A DNA stretch of 64,000 bases from CAZYME01 sp964648115 (GTDB lineage: Bacteria; Pseudomonadota; Gammaproteobacteria; Legionellales; Legionellaceae): assembly GCA_964648115.1 (NCBI GenBank), contig CAZYME010000001.1, positions 84,744 through 148,743 on the forward strand. The letters run 5' to 3'. Positions 18,008 to 27,639 of the stretch are shown here, in pieces. The notes below the pieces were generated by a model. That model saw nothing but the letters and a program-made list of their open reading frames with translations. It was not told the origin of the DNA and made no database searches. Position 1 is the stretch's first letter, and every line of letters starts with the position of its first letter. The position numbers and the translations under genes were made by a program.

Positions 18008-18568
18008 TTAATTAGAACCATAGAGTGTATTATTAATGATTTCTAGTGTTCCGACAATGTTCATCGCTAGAATTCCACCAAATACATGAACCATACCCTT
18101 TCCAGTCCCTCCTGGTGGTTGCCCCTGGGATGCAGACTTTGCAATTAATACCCACCCACGAATAAAAGCAATCAATCCAATTGTTTGAATGATCAAAGCA
18201 AGGGCTGTACCCACAGCACTATTTGGCCCAAATACCGCAACCAATGTTGGATTACTGCTATCAGCATAAGCCAATATACTGGAATTTGGACCAAAGGTAC
18301 TGTTCATTAGTATTTGAAAACCAGTAGGCAAGTAAACGAGGACACTTCCCACTAGAAAGTAACTCAATGGCTCTTTTATACTGGTGTTACTCGACATCAT
18401 GGTTTTAGATTCGCCATACGTTTTCAAACAGTACAACGCTTTCATGAAAAATGCTAAACCAATTAAGTAGGCAGCACCAGAAACTAGCCGCTCAACTGGC
18501 GCAAGAGATTTTGCAATATTGGTCAATACATCGATTGCACCACATAAACTACCACAATCAGTAGCCAT
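18008..18568 (-). CDS. icmC: Dot/Icm membrane protein IcmC/DotE
   Basis: IcmC (DotE) is an inner-membrane Dot/Icm protein with four predicted helices, paralogous to IcmD and IcmV. The 186 residues show hydrophobic segments near 30-48 (VSGAAYLIGLAFFMKAL), 68-88 (YFLVGSVLVYLPTGF), 115-138 and 155-178. The shared paralogue pattern, a VSGAAYLIGLAFF-type first helix followed by a short polar loop, is visible when compared with IcmD (LITAGSYLAGLGFSIGSILK). It lies 8 bases behind icmG, so the genes are co-transcribed. Confidence 0.92.
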   Translation of the reverse strand: MATDCGSLCGAIDVLTNIAKSLAPVERLVSGAAYLIGLAFFMKALYCLKTYGESKTMMSSNTSIKEPLSYFLVGSVLVYLPTGFQILMNSTFGPNSSILAYADSSNPTLVAVFGPNSAVGTALALIIQTIGLIAFIRGWVLIAKSASQGQPPGGTGKGMVHVFGGILAMNIVGTLEIINNTLYGSN

Positions 18569-18576
18569 ATCAGCCC

Positions 18577-19401
18577 TTAACTATCTTCTTGACTAAACCG
18601 TATTACTTGCCCAGAACTGGTGGTTATGCGGCCTTGATTAGGATCAATCAATTTAACCATTCCATAACCCGCAATATTTGTTCCCTCTCTAACGGTTAGT
18701 GTAGACCCATTTGTGGCAATTAACCATGCTCTGCCAGGAATAACAGCCTGAATATAGTATTTTAGAGATGGGGCTGCTCTTCTACGCGGCGCATAATGCA
18801 CTTTTTTTACTTCCCGGCGAATAGTTAATTGCTCAATTACGCGCGTCTGATCATCAAGTTTTGTGTTTAAATTTGAGATGATGCTATCAAGCTCAGAGAT
18901 TTTTGCGACCAAAGCATTTAGATTAGTACTCATTCCACTTATCTGACTATTAACTGAAGAAACATCCGTACGCATGCTTTGCTGCCCTACTTCTAGAGCT
19001 GATAACTTTTGATTTATTTGAGCATCCGTATTGGGTGCGGTTGTCACAGGTACTGGTGTAGTAGAGACAGGTGGAGACGGTGACGTTAGGGGTTTCTGTT
19101 CCACAGGAGCAGCGGCCGGAGCTGTGACCGTGGGTGTGCTTGCTTGTACTGGCGTTTTTTTCTCTGAAAAAACTGAACCCATAAATTTGTATATAATCAT
19201 GATAAGAATGACCAATACAACAACAATTATGGCATTCCGTTTTATGTTATTATCACCTGAAGGCCTCACTACTTGTGATTCCTCTGGTGTATTTGACTCA
19301 TCCCCAATAACGGTTCCTTCTCCTTCATCTCCTGCGTCGGGAGTCATCGCGTCTAGATCGGCGAACTGATATTCGTCATTGTATTGATCTTTGTCTGCCA
19401 T
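18577..19401 (-). CDS. icmG: Dot/Icm protein IcmG/DotF
   Basis: DotF is a bitopic inner-membrane protein of the Dot/Icm core complex that associates with DotG and effectors. The sequence has the expected architecture: an acidic cytoplasmic N-terminus (residues 1-50), one membrane helix at about 56-74, a proline/threonine-rich linker, a coiled coil at about 130-195, and a compact periplasmic C-terminal domain ending QVIRFSQEDS. At 274 residues it is about the size of the Legionella protein. It lies 19 bases downstream of icmE. Confidence 0.92.
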   Translation of the reverse strand: MADKDQYNDEYQFADLDAMTPDAGDEGEGTVIGDESNTPEESQVVRPSGDNNIKRNAIIVVVLVILIMIIYKFMGSVFSEKKTPVQASTPTVTAPAAAPVEQKPLTSPSPPVSTTPVPVTTAPNTDAQINQKLSALEVGQQSMRTDVSSVNSQISGMSTNLNALVAKISELDSIISNLNTKLDDQTRVIEQLTIRREVKKVHYAPRRRAAPSLKYYIQAVIPGRAWLIATNGSTLTVREGTNIAGYGMVKLIDPNQGRITTSSGQVIRFSQEDS

Positions 19402-19420
19402 TTCTTACCTACTCATTAAA

Positions 19421-22400
19421 TTAAAGTGAAGCTAAGTCCTGTGTAAATAGGACGCCTATACCTGTTCCTGAGCATAACAATACGGTTGTGGGGGTGTTAA
19501 ATTGTTGCTGCGCTACCTGCCCCCAGCTTTTACCCAACGTTGCTAAACCAATCACCGCGTTTTCTAATATAGAGCGCCCCACACCATTCGATATGGAAGT
19601 GTTAGTTACCCCGCCTGTGCCCCCAATGGTGATTGTAGTATTCGCCGATTGAAACGCATTACCAAACCCTTCTAAGAAAGTTGCCGCAAATAGCGATCCA
19701 TAACGCAATAAATAATGATGATTGGCTTTAGTTTTTAATGCTGTACGCGCGGTATTTGGATCAATTGCATATGCATTAATTGAGGTGGTTTTTGGTGCGC
19801 CTGGTACAGACATAGTATTAAAGTTAATCACCATTCTATCTGCATTGCTAGGTAGGGTAAAACTGCCTATTAATTTTGAACCATTGAGCTTTCCAGAGAC
19901 AATGGTGGCTAAAATAGGTCCAGGCTCATCACTGTTCACTGACGTATCAAGAACCGCAAAAAGAACATCACCGGCTTTAATTAATGATTGCGTGGGTGCA
20001 GGTCTGCCAAGGCCTAATGCTGATTGATCTGCCTGTAGTAGTGAACCCTCTACTGCGCCACCAGCACCTGCTTGCCCGCCAGGGGCATTTTTAGGTGGTG
20101 TACCCCCAACATATACTTGGGCAGCTACGGTTTTCCAATCCTGTAGTGATTGATTTGCTGCGCCTAACATAGCGGCGGTGCGCTGTTGTATTTTTTGCTG
20201 AAAACGTTGATCTGCCATTTGTGCCTGTTGTCGCTTCAAAATATCCTGCAATTGTTTCGCATTAGCAGCCTCGCTAGACTGAGATGGGCCCGCTATGGAG
20301 GCATCGACAGAAGGAAGCGGCACAACAGTCGAAGGGATTTTTGGGTACGTAGGATCTTGTATGCCGGCTACAGATGAATCATCGGGTGAAAAACCTGCAT
20401 CCTTCAAATCTTGATCAGAAAATCCTGCTTTGCGTAAGGCATCCGCATTAGAACCCGCGTCTTTCAGATCTTTAGCTGAGAATCCGGCCACTTTTAACTG
20501 TTCGGCGCTCAAACCTGCGTTTTTCAAATCAGCGGCGCTAAAACCTGCGTCTTTCAATTGTTCTGCATTAAAACCAGCGTCTTTAAGTTGTTGAGCTGTA
20601 AAACCTGCTGCTCGTAATTCTTTCGCACTAAAACCAGCATTTTTTAGATCTGCTGCATTAAGCCCCGCAGCCTTCAACTCTGCTGCTGTAAAGCCCGCTG
20701 CCTTCAGTTCAGCAGCTGTGTATCCAGCATCTTTCATCTGTTTCGCACTGCATCCTAATGTCTGCTTGATCGTTAGAGCAGAGACGCCTAATGCGCGTGC
20801 TGCTTTTAAAGAGGCAACGCTACAATTAGCCGTCCTACCAGCAGCGATAACCCCTGATGGGCTTAAACCCGCCTGCATCAGATCCTCAGGGGTAAATCCT
20901 GCTGCCAGTAATTCTTGAGGAGTAAATCCAGCATCACCCAGATCTTTTGCACTATAGCCTGCAGCTTTAAGAGCCGCAGCACTACAACCATTCAAATCAT
21001 GAATCCGCTTAGCTGATACGCCGTCCAGGAATAGTGCATGTAATTTTTGGGGGTCGCAACCTGCCGCACGTATAGCGCTATCATCTACTGCATCAACCTC
21101 AGCTGGTGAAAAGCCTGCTGCTTTAAGAGCTGCCGCACTACAGCCATTTAAATCACGGATACGCTGAGCTGACACACCTTCTTCAAACAGTTTTTTTAAT
21201 CCGGCCGGATCACAACCTACAGTTTTTATGGCGTCGTCCCCTACACCTTTTATGTCAGCTGGTGAAAAACCTGCATTCGATAAATCTTCATCGGTGAAAC
21301 CCGCCGCTTTCGATTGTTGTGCACTGCAACCTGCATATTTATGGATTAATGCCGCACTAACCCCTGCCAAACGTTCTCTTTTCAATGCCTCAACATTGCA
21401 GCCAGCAGCTTTAATTGCATCAGGCGTCATCCCAGGTGGTAACTCAGCTTCAGCCGCTGTTATTTCGGCAGGGCTATATCCCGCCGCCGCAAGATCAGCT
21501 GGGGTAAGCCCTGCATCTAGTAAATCTCTTGCACTAAACCCTGCTTGTTTAAGTTGCGCCGGCGTAAATCCCGCCTTAAGTAAATCAGCCGCACTGAAAC
21601 CTGCGTTTTTCAAATCTTGTGCACTGTAGCCCGCCGCTTTTAATTGCGCAGCGCTGCAACCACTAATACGTCGAATTGCCGCAGCGGTAACACCTGCTGC
21701 TCGCAAGCGACTTAAGGCATCAGGCTGACACCCGGCTTTGCGGATATCATCAGCGGTAATTCCATCAGGCAATCCACCTGCGCGCCCAATTTCATTATCT
21801 GGGTACCCAGCACCTTTTAATTCCCCATCTGAATAACCACCATCTTTCATTTCTTGTGCGCTGAACCCAGCTGCCCGCAATTCACAAGCATCAAACCCAC
21901 AAATTCTTAATTGACCAGCTGTTGAACCTGCATCTTTCATTTGTCTAGCATTGAAACCTGCAGCCTTCAGCTCCTTGCAAGAACAAACGGGTTTTAAATC
22001 AGGAAGCTTATATCCATCATCCTTTAATTGTATACACGTGCATGCGCCTTTCAGATCAGACACAGCCGCGCCCTGATTCACTACGCTAGTAACACTGGCT
22101 TTACTACAATTAGCGTCTTTTAAAGATTGTATCCACAAACTCTGTTGTGTGCCCTCGCTATCCTCACGGGATAGTGTCTCAAAACCCACTCCGCCTTGTC
22201 CTTGCTGTGGCCCAATCTCCTCTACACCATTACCAAAAGCTTGTGAACGTATGATAGTAGGAATAGCGCTACCCCCAGTTACAGCCGCCTGTTTCGCTTG
22301 CTCAACATTTTGGGCTTGCTGTAAAGATGCATATTGTGCTGTTGGATCCATCGACCCCGGGATGGATTGCATTCCAGTTGGGGCATTGGTCAAATTTGCA

Positions 22401-22552
22401 GTTGATCCACTTCCAGGTGCGGTTGCTGAAGTAGTGAGTTTTATAATGCCTATTATTACAGCTATGGATAACAAAACCACAGTGAATAGAATAATGACCC
22501 GTGAACGGGTATTTGAAAACAGCGCTTTTATATTCTCTTTTCTGCCTGCCAT
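19421..22552 (-). CDS. icmE: Dot/Icm core channel protein IcmE/DotG with a long repeat region
   Basis: DotG is the VirB10-like protein that spans both membranes and lines the secretion channel. The 1043 residues have a cytoplasmic N-terminus, a membrane helix at about 18-40, a linker, a repeat region from about 187 to 720, and a C-terminal VirB10/TrbI domain at about 830-1040 that contains GDVLFAVLDTSVNSDEPGPI. The repeats are decapeptides of the form AGFSAxxLKD, known from DotG. In the middle they are interrupted by longer units of about 53 residues that contain two cysteines each (GCDP and NGCSA). The repeat DNA produces long antisense ORFs that are not genes. It sits between icmK and icmG as in all known systems. 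Confidence 0.97.
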   Translation of the reverse strand: MAGRKENIKALFSNTRSRVIILFTVVLLSIAVIIGIIKLTTSATAPGSGSTANLTNAPTGMQSIPGSMDPTAQYASLQQAQNVEQAKQAAVTGGSAIPTIIRSQAFGNGVEEIGPQQGQGGVGFETLSREDSEGTQQSLWIQSLKDANCSKASVTSVVNQGAAVSDLKGACTCIQLKDDGYKLPDLKPVCSCKELKAAGFNARQMKDAGSTAGQLRICGFDACELRAAGFSAQEMKDGGYSDGELKGAGYPDNEIGRAGGLPDGITADDIRKAGCQPDALSRLRAAGVTAAAIRRISGCSAAQLKAAGYSAQDLKNAGFSAADLLKAGFTPAQLKQAGFSARDLLDAGLTPADLAAAGYSPAEITAAEAELPPGMTPDAIKAAGCNVEALKRERLAGVSAALIHKYAGCSAQQSKAAGFTDEDLSNAGFSPADIKGVGDDAIKTVGCDPAGLKKLFEEGVSAQRIRDLNGCSAAALKAAGFSPAEVDAVDDSAIRAAGCDPQKLHALFLDGVSAKRIHDLNGCSAAALKAAGYSAKDLGDAGFTPQELLAAGFTPEDLMQAGLSPSGVIAAGRTANCSVASLKAARALGVSALTIKQTLGCSAKQMKDAGYTAAELKAAGFTAAELKAAGLNAADLKNAGFSAKELRAAGFTAQQLKDAGFNAEQLKDAGFSAADLKNAGLSAEQLKVAGFSAKDLKDAGSNADALRKAGFSDQDLKDAGFSPDDSSVAGIQDPTYPKIPSTVVPLPSVDASIAGPSQSSEAANAKQLQDILKRQQAQMADQRFQQKIQQRTAAMLGAANQSLQDWKTVAAQVYVGGTPPKNAPGGQAGAGGAVEGSLLQADQSALGLGRPAPTQSLIKAGDVLFAVLDTSVNSDEPGPILATIVSGKLNGSKLIGSFTLPSNADRMVINFNTMSVPGAPKTTSINAYAIDPNTARTALKTKANHHYLLRYGSLFAATFLEGFGNAFQSANTTITIGGTGGVTNTSISNGVGRSILENAVIGLATLGKSWGQVAQQQFNTPTTVLLCSGTGIGVLFTQDLASL
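20390..21990 (-). repeat. Tandem 30-base coding repeats in icmE/dotG
   Basis: Roughly forty imperfect ten-codon repeats encode AGF/AGY-(S/T)-A-x-(D/E/Q)-L-(K/R). Inside the block, segments starting near 21241 and 21082 are copies of a longer unit of about 159 bases. This is the DNA-level basis of the DotG repeat domain and a likely site of copy-number change. Confidence 0.9.
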
Positions 22553-22556
22553 CTTG

Positions 22557-23648
22557 TTATAACCCTTCTACCTTAAGCTGCATGACTTTGCCATGCCAGG
22601 AAACCAGTAACACTGGCGACTTTTGCATTTCATAAGCGTGCGTACCATCTGCACTCGTCATACTTCCAATCCAACCAGGAGATAAGATAGTAAGACTTGT
22701 TCTTATAAACATTCTGTCGTTCAATAACCAAGCTCGAGCATCACCACCACTTACAACTAATCGTGAACTTCCATCTGGAGGCACACCATCCAAAACGTGC
22801 AGTAATATGTCACTGGCTGCGGGAGGAATCCCCTCTTCCATAGGCATACTTTTCGCATTCGGACCATACCCTTGTACCCGTAAATCCACTCGATAATCCA
22901 CAGCTTTCTGCCCAGGAATTAATGTCAGCATGACAGGTGTATTTAATCCCCGCAACCTAACTGCTAGGTTACCGTATGTATAGAGTTTGCTGGCTTGGAT
23001 CATCAGGGTGTTACTTGTTTTATCCCACTGAATATTAAAAGCTGATGGATCCCCTAAATCATAAGCACTAATTGGCCAAGGAGCACCTGTTGAATCAAGG
23101 AATACAAGAGAGGAGACAAACCCTTGCGATAATCGAATTACTGGTGGCGTTGAGCCAGGAGATAGATTAACAAATTGCGAGGTAGCTGTAGGCTTAGGCG
23201 GAGTGCCGGCAGGAGCAGCTTCTGCATACTCAGAGGTATGATACAACTGTTTAAGACGAATAATTTCCTCAGGATTTAAAGGAAACAATTGCTGTGTCAC
23301 ACCATCGAAAGCCATTTTATCCACTACATCATTATCTGAAGAGGTTAATGCTAAACCATCTGCCCCTGGTGGAGCAGGAGGCGGACCAGGTGGCGCATCG
23401 GCTGCCGCATTGTTATTTTTTTGCTGTGGTGAAGTAGCGGCTTGTTGGCCGATAGTCTTAGGCTTCTCTTTATCATTAGGAGCCGTATTGGGTGCTAGAC
23501 GCTGCTGTAACATGCGCAATTGCTCCAATGCCTGCTGAGCAGAATTAGCTTGCGGTGGCGGAGCGGCACTAGCAGCGCTATAGGCCATCGGAGATAATAC
23601 ACCCCCAAGGAATACCAAACATAATGAAAACTGGGCCCGTATTGGCAT
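22557..23648 (-). CDS. icmK: Dot/Icm outer-membrane core protein IcmK/DotH
   Basis: DotH forms part of the outer-membrane cap of the Dot/Icm core complex with DotC and DotD. The 363 residues begin with a signal peptide (about 1-27, ending AYSAASA), followed by a glutamine- and proline-rich low-complexity stretch to about residue 105. The conserved C-terminal domain contains PGSTPPVIRLSQGFVSSLVF, SAYDLGDPSAFNIQWD and a GWIGSMTSADGTHAYE segment. These match the family's VirB9-like fold. It lies between icmL (adjacent, start and stop at 23648) and icmE (4 bases). Confidence 0.95.
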   Translation of the reverse strand: MPIRAQFSLCLVFLGGVLSPMAYSAASAAPPPQANSAQQALEQLRMLQQRLAPNTAPNDKEKPKTIGQQAATSPQQKNNNAAADAPPGPPPAPPGADGLALTSSDNDVVDKMAFDGVTQQLFPLNPEEIIRLKQLYHTSEYAEAAPAGTPPKPTATSQFVNLSPGSTPPVIRLSQGFVSSLVFLDSTGAPWPISAYDLGDPSAFNIQWDKTSNTLMIQASKLYTYGNLAVRLRGLNTPVMLTLIPGQKAVDYRVDLRVQGYGPNAKSMPMEEGIPPAASDILLHVLDGVPPDGSSRLVVSGGDARAWLLNDRMFIRTSLTILSPGWIGSMTSADGTHAYEMQKSPVLLVSWHGKVMQLKVEGL

Positions 23649-24286
23649 TAAGTCACTCCACCACTAGCTGGCCCGACAACGAATTGAGATATACCAATTC
23701 CTCGTGGCGAATTAAGTGTTGACACCCGCGTGATAAGCATTGTCACGACATTGTTTTGTTGTGAGAATTCGCTAGCACTTTGGTACGTTACTAGTATTGG
23801 CATTTGTACTCGCCAAGCATATTTATCATTGAGCATGCCTTTTTGCAGAATAATAGGTGCTCTTGTTGCTACGGCTGATACAATCAATTTTTTGGCTTTT
23901 ACTGCATCAAGGTTATTTGATTGCTGCAGCGCTGTAAGGAATTGGTCCCAGCCGTCTGCTGTAAAGAATCCCGATGAAGCTTGTAGCTCCGTGCGATAGT
24001 TAACAAAGTTATAGGTGAAAGCTGCAATTGCCGCCTGATTTGCCCATTGCAATACTGCTGAATCAGACTGGTTCGGCTCATTCAGGGGAAATAGCGGAGT
24101 AATTCTACCGTTTATACTGGTGGCAAAGTACTTTGGCGCCGGGGGATGCGTGATGATATAAACCAGCAGCGAGGCCAATATAAAATTAGCAATCATGGAG
24201 ACCAACAAAACCAGGATCATTTTGCGTTGACCATCGCGATAAAAATTATTTCTTAATACAACTGTAGTCAAAGCATCTTCAGCCAT
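23648..24286 (-). CDS. icmL: Dot/Icm inner-membrane protein IcmL/DotI
   Basis: DotI is a VirB8-like bitopic inner-membrane protein that forms a complex with DotJ. The sequence has a short cytoplasmic tail with ALTTVVLRNNFYRDGQRK, a membrane helix at about 22-45, and a periplasmic NTF2-like domain to residue 212 containing FTYNFVNYRTELQASSGFFT. The tail motif and lengths match the family. Its last base coincides with the first of icmK, and icmM lies 11 bases upstream, so all three are co-translated from one message. Confidence 0.95.
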   Translation of the reverse strand: MAEDALTTVVLRNNFYRDGQRKMILVLLVSMIANFILASLLVYIITHPPAPKYFATSINGRITPLFPLNEPNQSDSAVLQWANQAAIAAFTYNFVNYRTELQASSGFFTADGWDQFLTALQQSNNLDAVKAKKLIVSAVATRAPIILQKGMLNDKYAWRVQMPILVTYQSASEFSQQNNVVTMLITRVSTLNSPRGIGISQFVVGPASGGVT

Positions 24287-24297
24287 AATATCCTCGA

Positions 24298-24582
24298 TTA
24301 TTGCGGTATAACCTTAGTGTCATTGTCATCTATTGGGTCTGCTGCAAGTAATGCAACTGACGTATCATTTGGGGCATCCATTGGCGTGAGCATTACCGGT
24401 GGGGTAATCCCACTGGTCGCATAAAAATCATGCTCAGGCCGATTGAAATAACTATAATATATTGCAAAACCTAAGGCTAGGTTCATGGTCACTGATATTA
24501 AAAGCACACTTCCTGTCTTGCGAAAGGTATTGACATAAAATCGCTTAGATTGCTTGATTAAATTCCAAGTCTCTCGACTCAT
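24298..24582 (-). CDS. icmM: Dot/Icm protein IcmM/DotJ
   Basis: IcmM (DotJ) is a short paralogue of IcmL that keeps the tail and membrane helix but lacks the VirB8-like periplasmic domain. The 94 residues contain a basic tail (WNLIKQSKRFYVNTFRKTG), one helix at about 25-43 and a short periplasmic end. IcmL carries the similar PAPKYFATSINGRITPLFPL where IcmM has HDFYATSGITPPVMLTPM, so the paralogy is visible by eye. Position between icmN and icmL is canonical. Confidence 0.92.
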   Translation of the reverse strand: MSRETWNLIKQSKRFYVNTFRKTGSVLLISVTMNLALGFAIYYSYFNRPEHDFYATSGITPPVMLTPMDAPNDTSVALLAADPIDDNDTKVIPQ

Positions 24583-24598
24583 TTAGAAAGCCCCCATT

Positions 24599-25168
24599 CT
24601 ACGCGACTGCGTCTCGGAAAGTAATCTCAACTCTTGAATTTGGTGACTGGTCACCACTTTGTGTAAAGACGCCTATAGGTTTATCACTACCTAAGCCTTG
24701 TGTAAAGATAAAACGACTATCAACGCCTTGTGACCATAAATAGTCTCCTACAGCACGTGCTCGAGCCAATGTTAAAGCACGGTCACGTTTTGCGGATACG
24801 CATTTACTACTAAATGCACTCACGTTAATAGCAATTTTGTGAAATTCTTTTAGATAACATGCAACAGCATTAAGTAACGCGTATGAAGACCACAAGATCC
24901 GTGGGGACTCGTTTGCAAATAAATAAGTAGAAGGAATGGAGATCAGATAATCTTGACCAAGGCTAATGACCCGAACACCTTTTTTATTAAAGCTTTTCTG
25001 CTTACCGATAATAACGCTATCTCTCGCGCCATTAACTTTATACGGTAATGAAGGTTTTTCAATCGTTGGGTAATATCGTTTATTACAGCAACCGGTCAAG
25101 ACTAACAGGATCACCAAGGCAACCAGCCATGTTGCCTTGCTACAAAAGCCAACATGTAATCGTCTCAA
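24599..25168 (-). CDS. icmN: Dot/Icm lipoprotein IcmN/DotK (OmpA-like domain)
   Basis: DotK is an outer-membrane lipoprotein peripheral to the Dot/Icm core. It has a lipoprotein signal with lipobox LTGC and acylated Cys27. A C-terminal OmpA-like peptidoglycan-binding domain follows, seen in RALTLARARAVGDYLWSQGV, FIFTQGLGSDKP and the end QSPNSRVEITF. The 189 residues match the family. A gap of 128 bases separates it from icmO, so it may have its own promoter. That gap is AT-rich but no strong hexamers were recognised. Confidence 0.92.
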   Translation of the reverse strand: MRRLHVGFCSKATWLVALVILLVLTGCCNKRYYPTIEKPSLPYKVNGARDSVIIGKQKSFNKKGVRVISLGQDYLISIPSTYLFANESPRILWSSYALLNAVACYLKEFHKIAINVSAFSSKCVSAKRDRALTLARARAVGDYLWSQGVDSRFIFTQGLGSDKPIGVFTQSGDQSPNSRVEITFRDAVA

Positions 25169-25296
25169 TGCAATTCCCCAATGTAAAATACCTGCTTATC
25201 CTAATGGAAATAAAAACATACTAATCATTGCGTTACAAGCAATATATAAAAAAAACTTAGCGATCTGCTCTCATCCGCCTAATTTCAGAGAATTAT

Positions 25297-27639
25297 TTAT
25301 GTTTCACTTTTAGCTTTTGCTTTCTCTCTCTCAACAACAATTTTCTCTGACAGCATTTTTACTAAACCAGTTAACTCATCAGAAGTAATTGCATCGCGTT
25401 CCATTGGCGGGTAACTGGTTGCCAGTTGAAAATCTTTTATTAGTTCATTGGCAATATTTCCAGCCAATTTATCCTTCTCACCACTCAAACGACCTATCGT
25501 CATTATATAGTTACGGGTTTCATTAATAGGTAATAACGGTTCAGAGAAACGCTCGATATCTTTGACAAGCAATGGTGGGGAGCCAGGTGGGTAATTTAAT
25601 TTAGCGAAAATGGTTAAATTACCTACCTCTACCTCCTCAACAAGCTCTTCCACCGCTTCTGGTTCATTATGACGATGGAATGCCAGTAAAGCAGCTACAC
25701 CTCTCTCTATAGGCTCAACAATCGTTGATTCGCGTAATGCATCCGTGATTAAAGTAATTTCATCACTTTTAATTTCTTTTGTAATGCTAAGCTCGTTTCT
25801 TGCAAGAACGCTCTGAAAACCTACCAATTGTTTTTGCAATTTCATTAAATAATCATCAGGTGGAGCACCTACTTTCAAAAATTGATTTAGTTTGAGCTTT
25901 TTAACGGGTTTAGGGTTCGCATAAAACATACGCGCCCGCACAATTTTCGAGCGGAAAAAGATGTGCGCCTCACCTTCGGTTTGCTCTTTCAAATCGAGTA
26001 AATCGATACGAGCGCGCCTTTCGAAGGAAGAGCTTTTCGTATCCATATAAGTGTTAGCAATACTGGTGTCTTTAGTTTGGAAAGCATCGACCTTGGTTAC
26101 ATAGGCTTCACCTGCTGTTTTCGTGAAAAAGTCCCACGTTTCAGTCGGATCTTCAAGCTTCATACAAATCTTGATGTTAGTGTTTGCACCAATAGATGCG
26201 GCTTCTTCTTTCGAAGCTTTCTGGAAGGCAGGTAAATCCTGGCCAGCAAATATAGTCGAGAACCCAAGTGAACGCGCCTGTGCAGGTACAACCGCAAACC
26301 CTTGCACAGCATAATAACCATACTCATCCAAAATACACATATACGGTGTTGGAGCGGTTGTTGGCTTTCTCTCAATAACGTCCCGATAATCCCCTTCAAC
26401 CTCCTCACCAAGACCTGCTGCCATCATAGCTTTCAAAGATGAGACAATAATTTTACCTAAGTTAGATAACTCATCTGGGGATTTCTCTAAAGCGGGAAGT
26501 AATACAACCAGTATTCGCCTATTCAAGACTACGTCTTTAAAATCTACCTCAGCTAAGTTGGTTCGAACAATATGACCATACGTATCGGCCAAGGATGAAA
26601 AAGCTCGCACCAACTGCATGGTGATAAACCCATGCTGCTCCAATACTTGAGATACCTGCTTGCCCTTTTTCTCTTTATTATAGCCAGGCAGAGTCCCTAA
26701 ATAGTTGCGCAAAGGATCGGTTACTAATTTGGGTATCGATTCAATGTTAATACTTTCTTGGTCATCACGTGGAAATACTTTATCCACAACGATGGACTCA
26801 AGGCGCCCTAAATCAAAGTAATTACGAATACTGTTCGCATCAAGAAGAATAGCTCCTTCATCACGCATGTAGACTAGCAACCGCATCAGTGCTTCAACAA
26901 ACGCGATGGCTCGACCTTTCCACATATCGCCATCCCCAGATTGGCTAGAATCCCCCATCAAACTAACCACCAACTGGGTCAACATACTGGAAGAACCTTG
27001 GCAGAAAGGGTTAAGGGTATTTGATAAGCGTTTCTCTTGCGGCCCAACAATATCTCGCGCACCTGTCATGAAATTGATTAACAATAAATCGTCTTCACGG
27101 CCCATGCTGCGCACCATAGAAAAGACTTTGGCATACAGAGAGTTGTCCCCTTTACCATCCACATAAATAAAACCGCTACCTTGCACCAATGCATTGAAAG
27201 CAATTGAAATAAGCGCCTCTGTTTTACCACTACCTGTTGAACCAAAAATTAGCGCGTGGGTTCGCATATCTTCATTGGCAAACCATAATTCTTCATTGGA
27301 TTTAAGATCATTACCGAGAAAGGCGATACCCCTCGACATATTTGGGGTCTTAACTCCAGGCTTTAAATCATTAAAGTCTTTTACATTTGCAATTTTTGGC
27401 AATCGAAAAGGTAGCATTTGCTTTCTTGTATATGCGTATAAGAAGACGAACGCGCCAAGAATCAACGTAAATAATGAGGCTTCTGAAACGTAAAAGATTG
27501 CTGCGGCTAACGATATGAGGACCACCGAAACATTGGTTGGGTCAGAAAAAAAATGGCCCACACGTTGGCCAAATGTTCGCGTGTCCCGTAAAAGTAGGCT
27601 AGGGTCGACTTCATTACGAGACTCAATACCTCGCATCAT
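25297..27639 (-). CDS. icmO: Dot/Icm type IV coupling protein IcmO/DotL
   Basis: DotL is the VirD4-like ATPase that recruits effectors and delivers them to the secretion channel. The 780 residues have two N-terminal membrane helices (about 36-70), the P-loop GSTGSGKT at 133-140 and a Walker B segment YMCILDEYGYY near 435. A C-terminal extension past about 590 is the part that binds DotN, IcmS, IcmW and LvgA in Legionella. The ATG pair at its start overlaps the icmP stop (CCATGATG), so the two are coupled. Confidence 0.96.
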   Translation of the reverse strand: MMRGIESRNEVDPSLLLRDTRTFGQRVGHFFSDPTNVSVVLISLAAAIFYVSEASLFTLILGAFVFLYAYTRKQMLPFRLPKIANVKDFNDLKPGVKTPNMSRGIAFLGNDLKSNEELWFANEDMRTHALIFGSTGSGKTEALISIAFNALVQGSGFIYVDGKGDNSLYAKVFSMVRSMGREDDLLLINFMTGARDIVGPQEKRLSNTLNPFCQGSSSMLTQLVVSLMGDSSQSGDGDMWKGRAIAFVEALMRLLVYMRDEGAILLDANSIRNYFDLGRLESIVVDKVFPRDDQESINIESIPKLVTDPLRNYLGTLPGYNKEKKGKQVSQVLEQHGFITMQLVRAFSSLADTYGHIVRTNLAEVDFKDVVLNRRILVVLLPALEKSPDELSNLGKIIVSSLKAMMAAGLGEEVEGDYRDVIERKPTTAPTPYMCILDEYGYYAVQGFAVVPAQARSLGFSTIFAGQDLPAFQKASKEEAASIGANTNIKICMKLEDPTETWDFFTKTAGEAYVTKVDAFQTKDTSIANTYMDTKSSSFERRARIDLLDLKEQTEGEAHIFFRSKIVRARMFYANPKPVKKLKLNQFLKVGAPPDDYLMKLQKQLVGFQSVLARNELSITKEIKSDEITLITDALRESTIVEPIERGVAALLAFHRHNEPEAVEELVEEVEVGNLTIFAKLNYPPGSPPLLVKDIERFSEPLLPINETRNYIMTIGRLSGEKDKLAGNIANELIKDFQLATSYPPMERDAITSDELTGLVKMLSEKIVVEREKAKAKSET

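Noticed and set aside
21228..22562. Long open frames antisense to icmE
   Set aside because: They follow from the low-complexity codon pattern of the repeats and lack ribosome sites. The icmE frame has clear family support.
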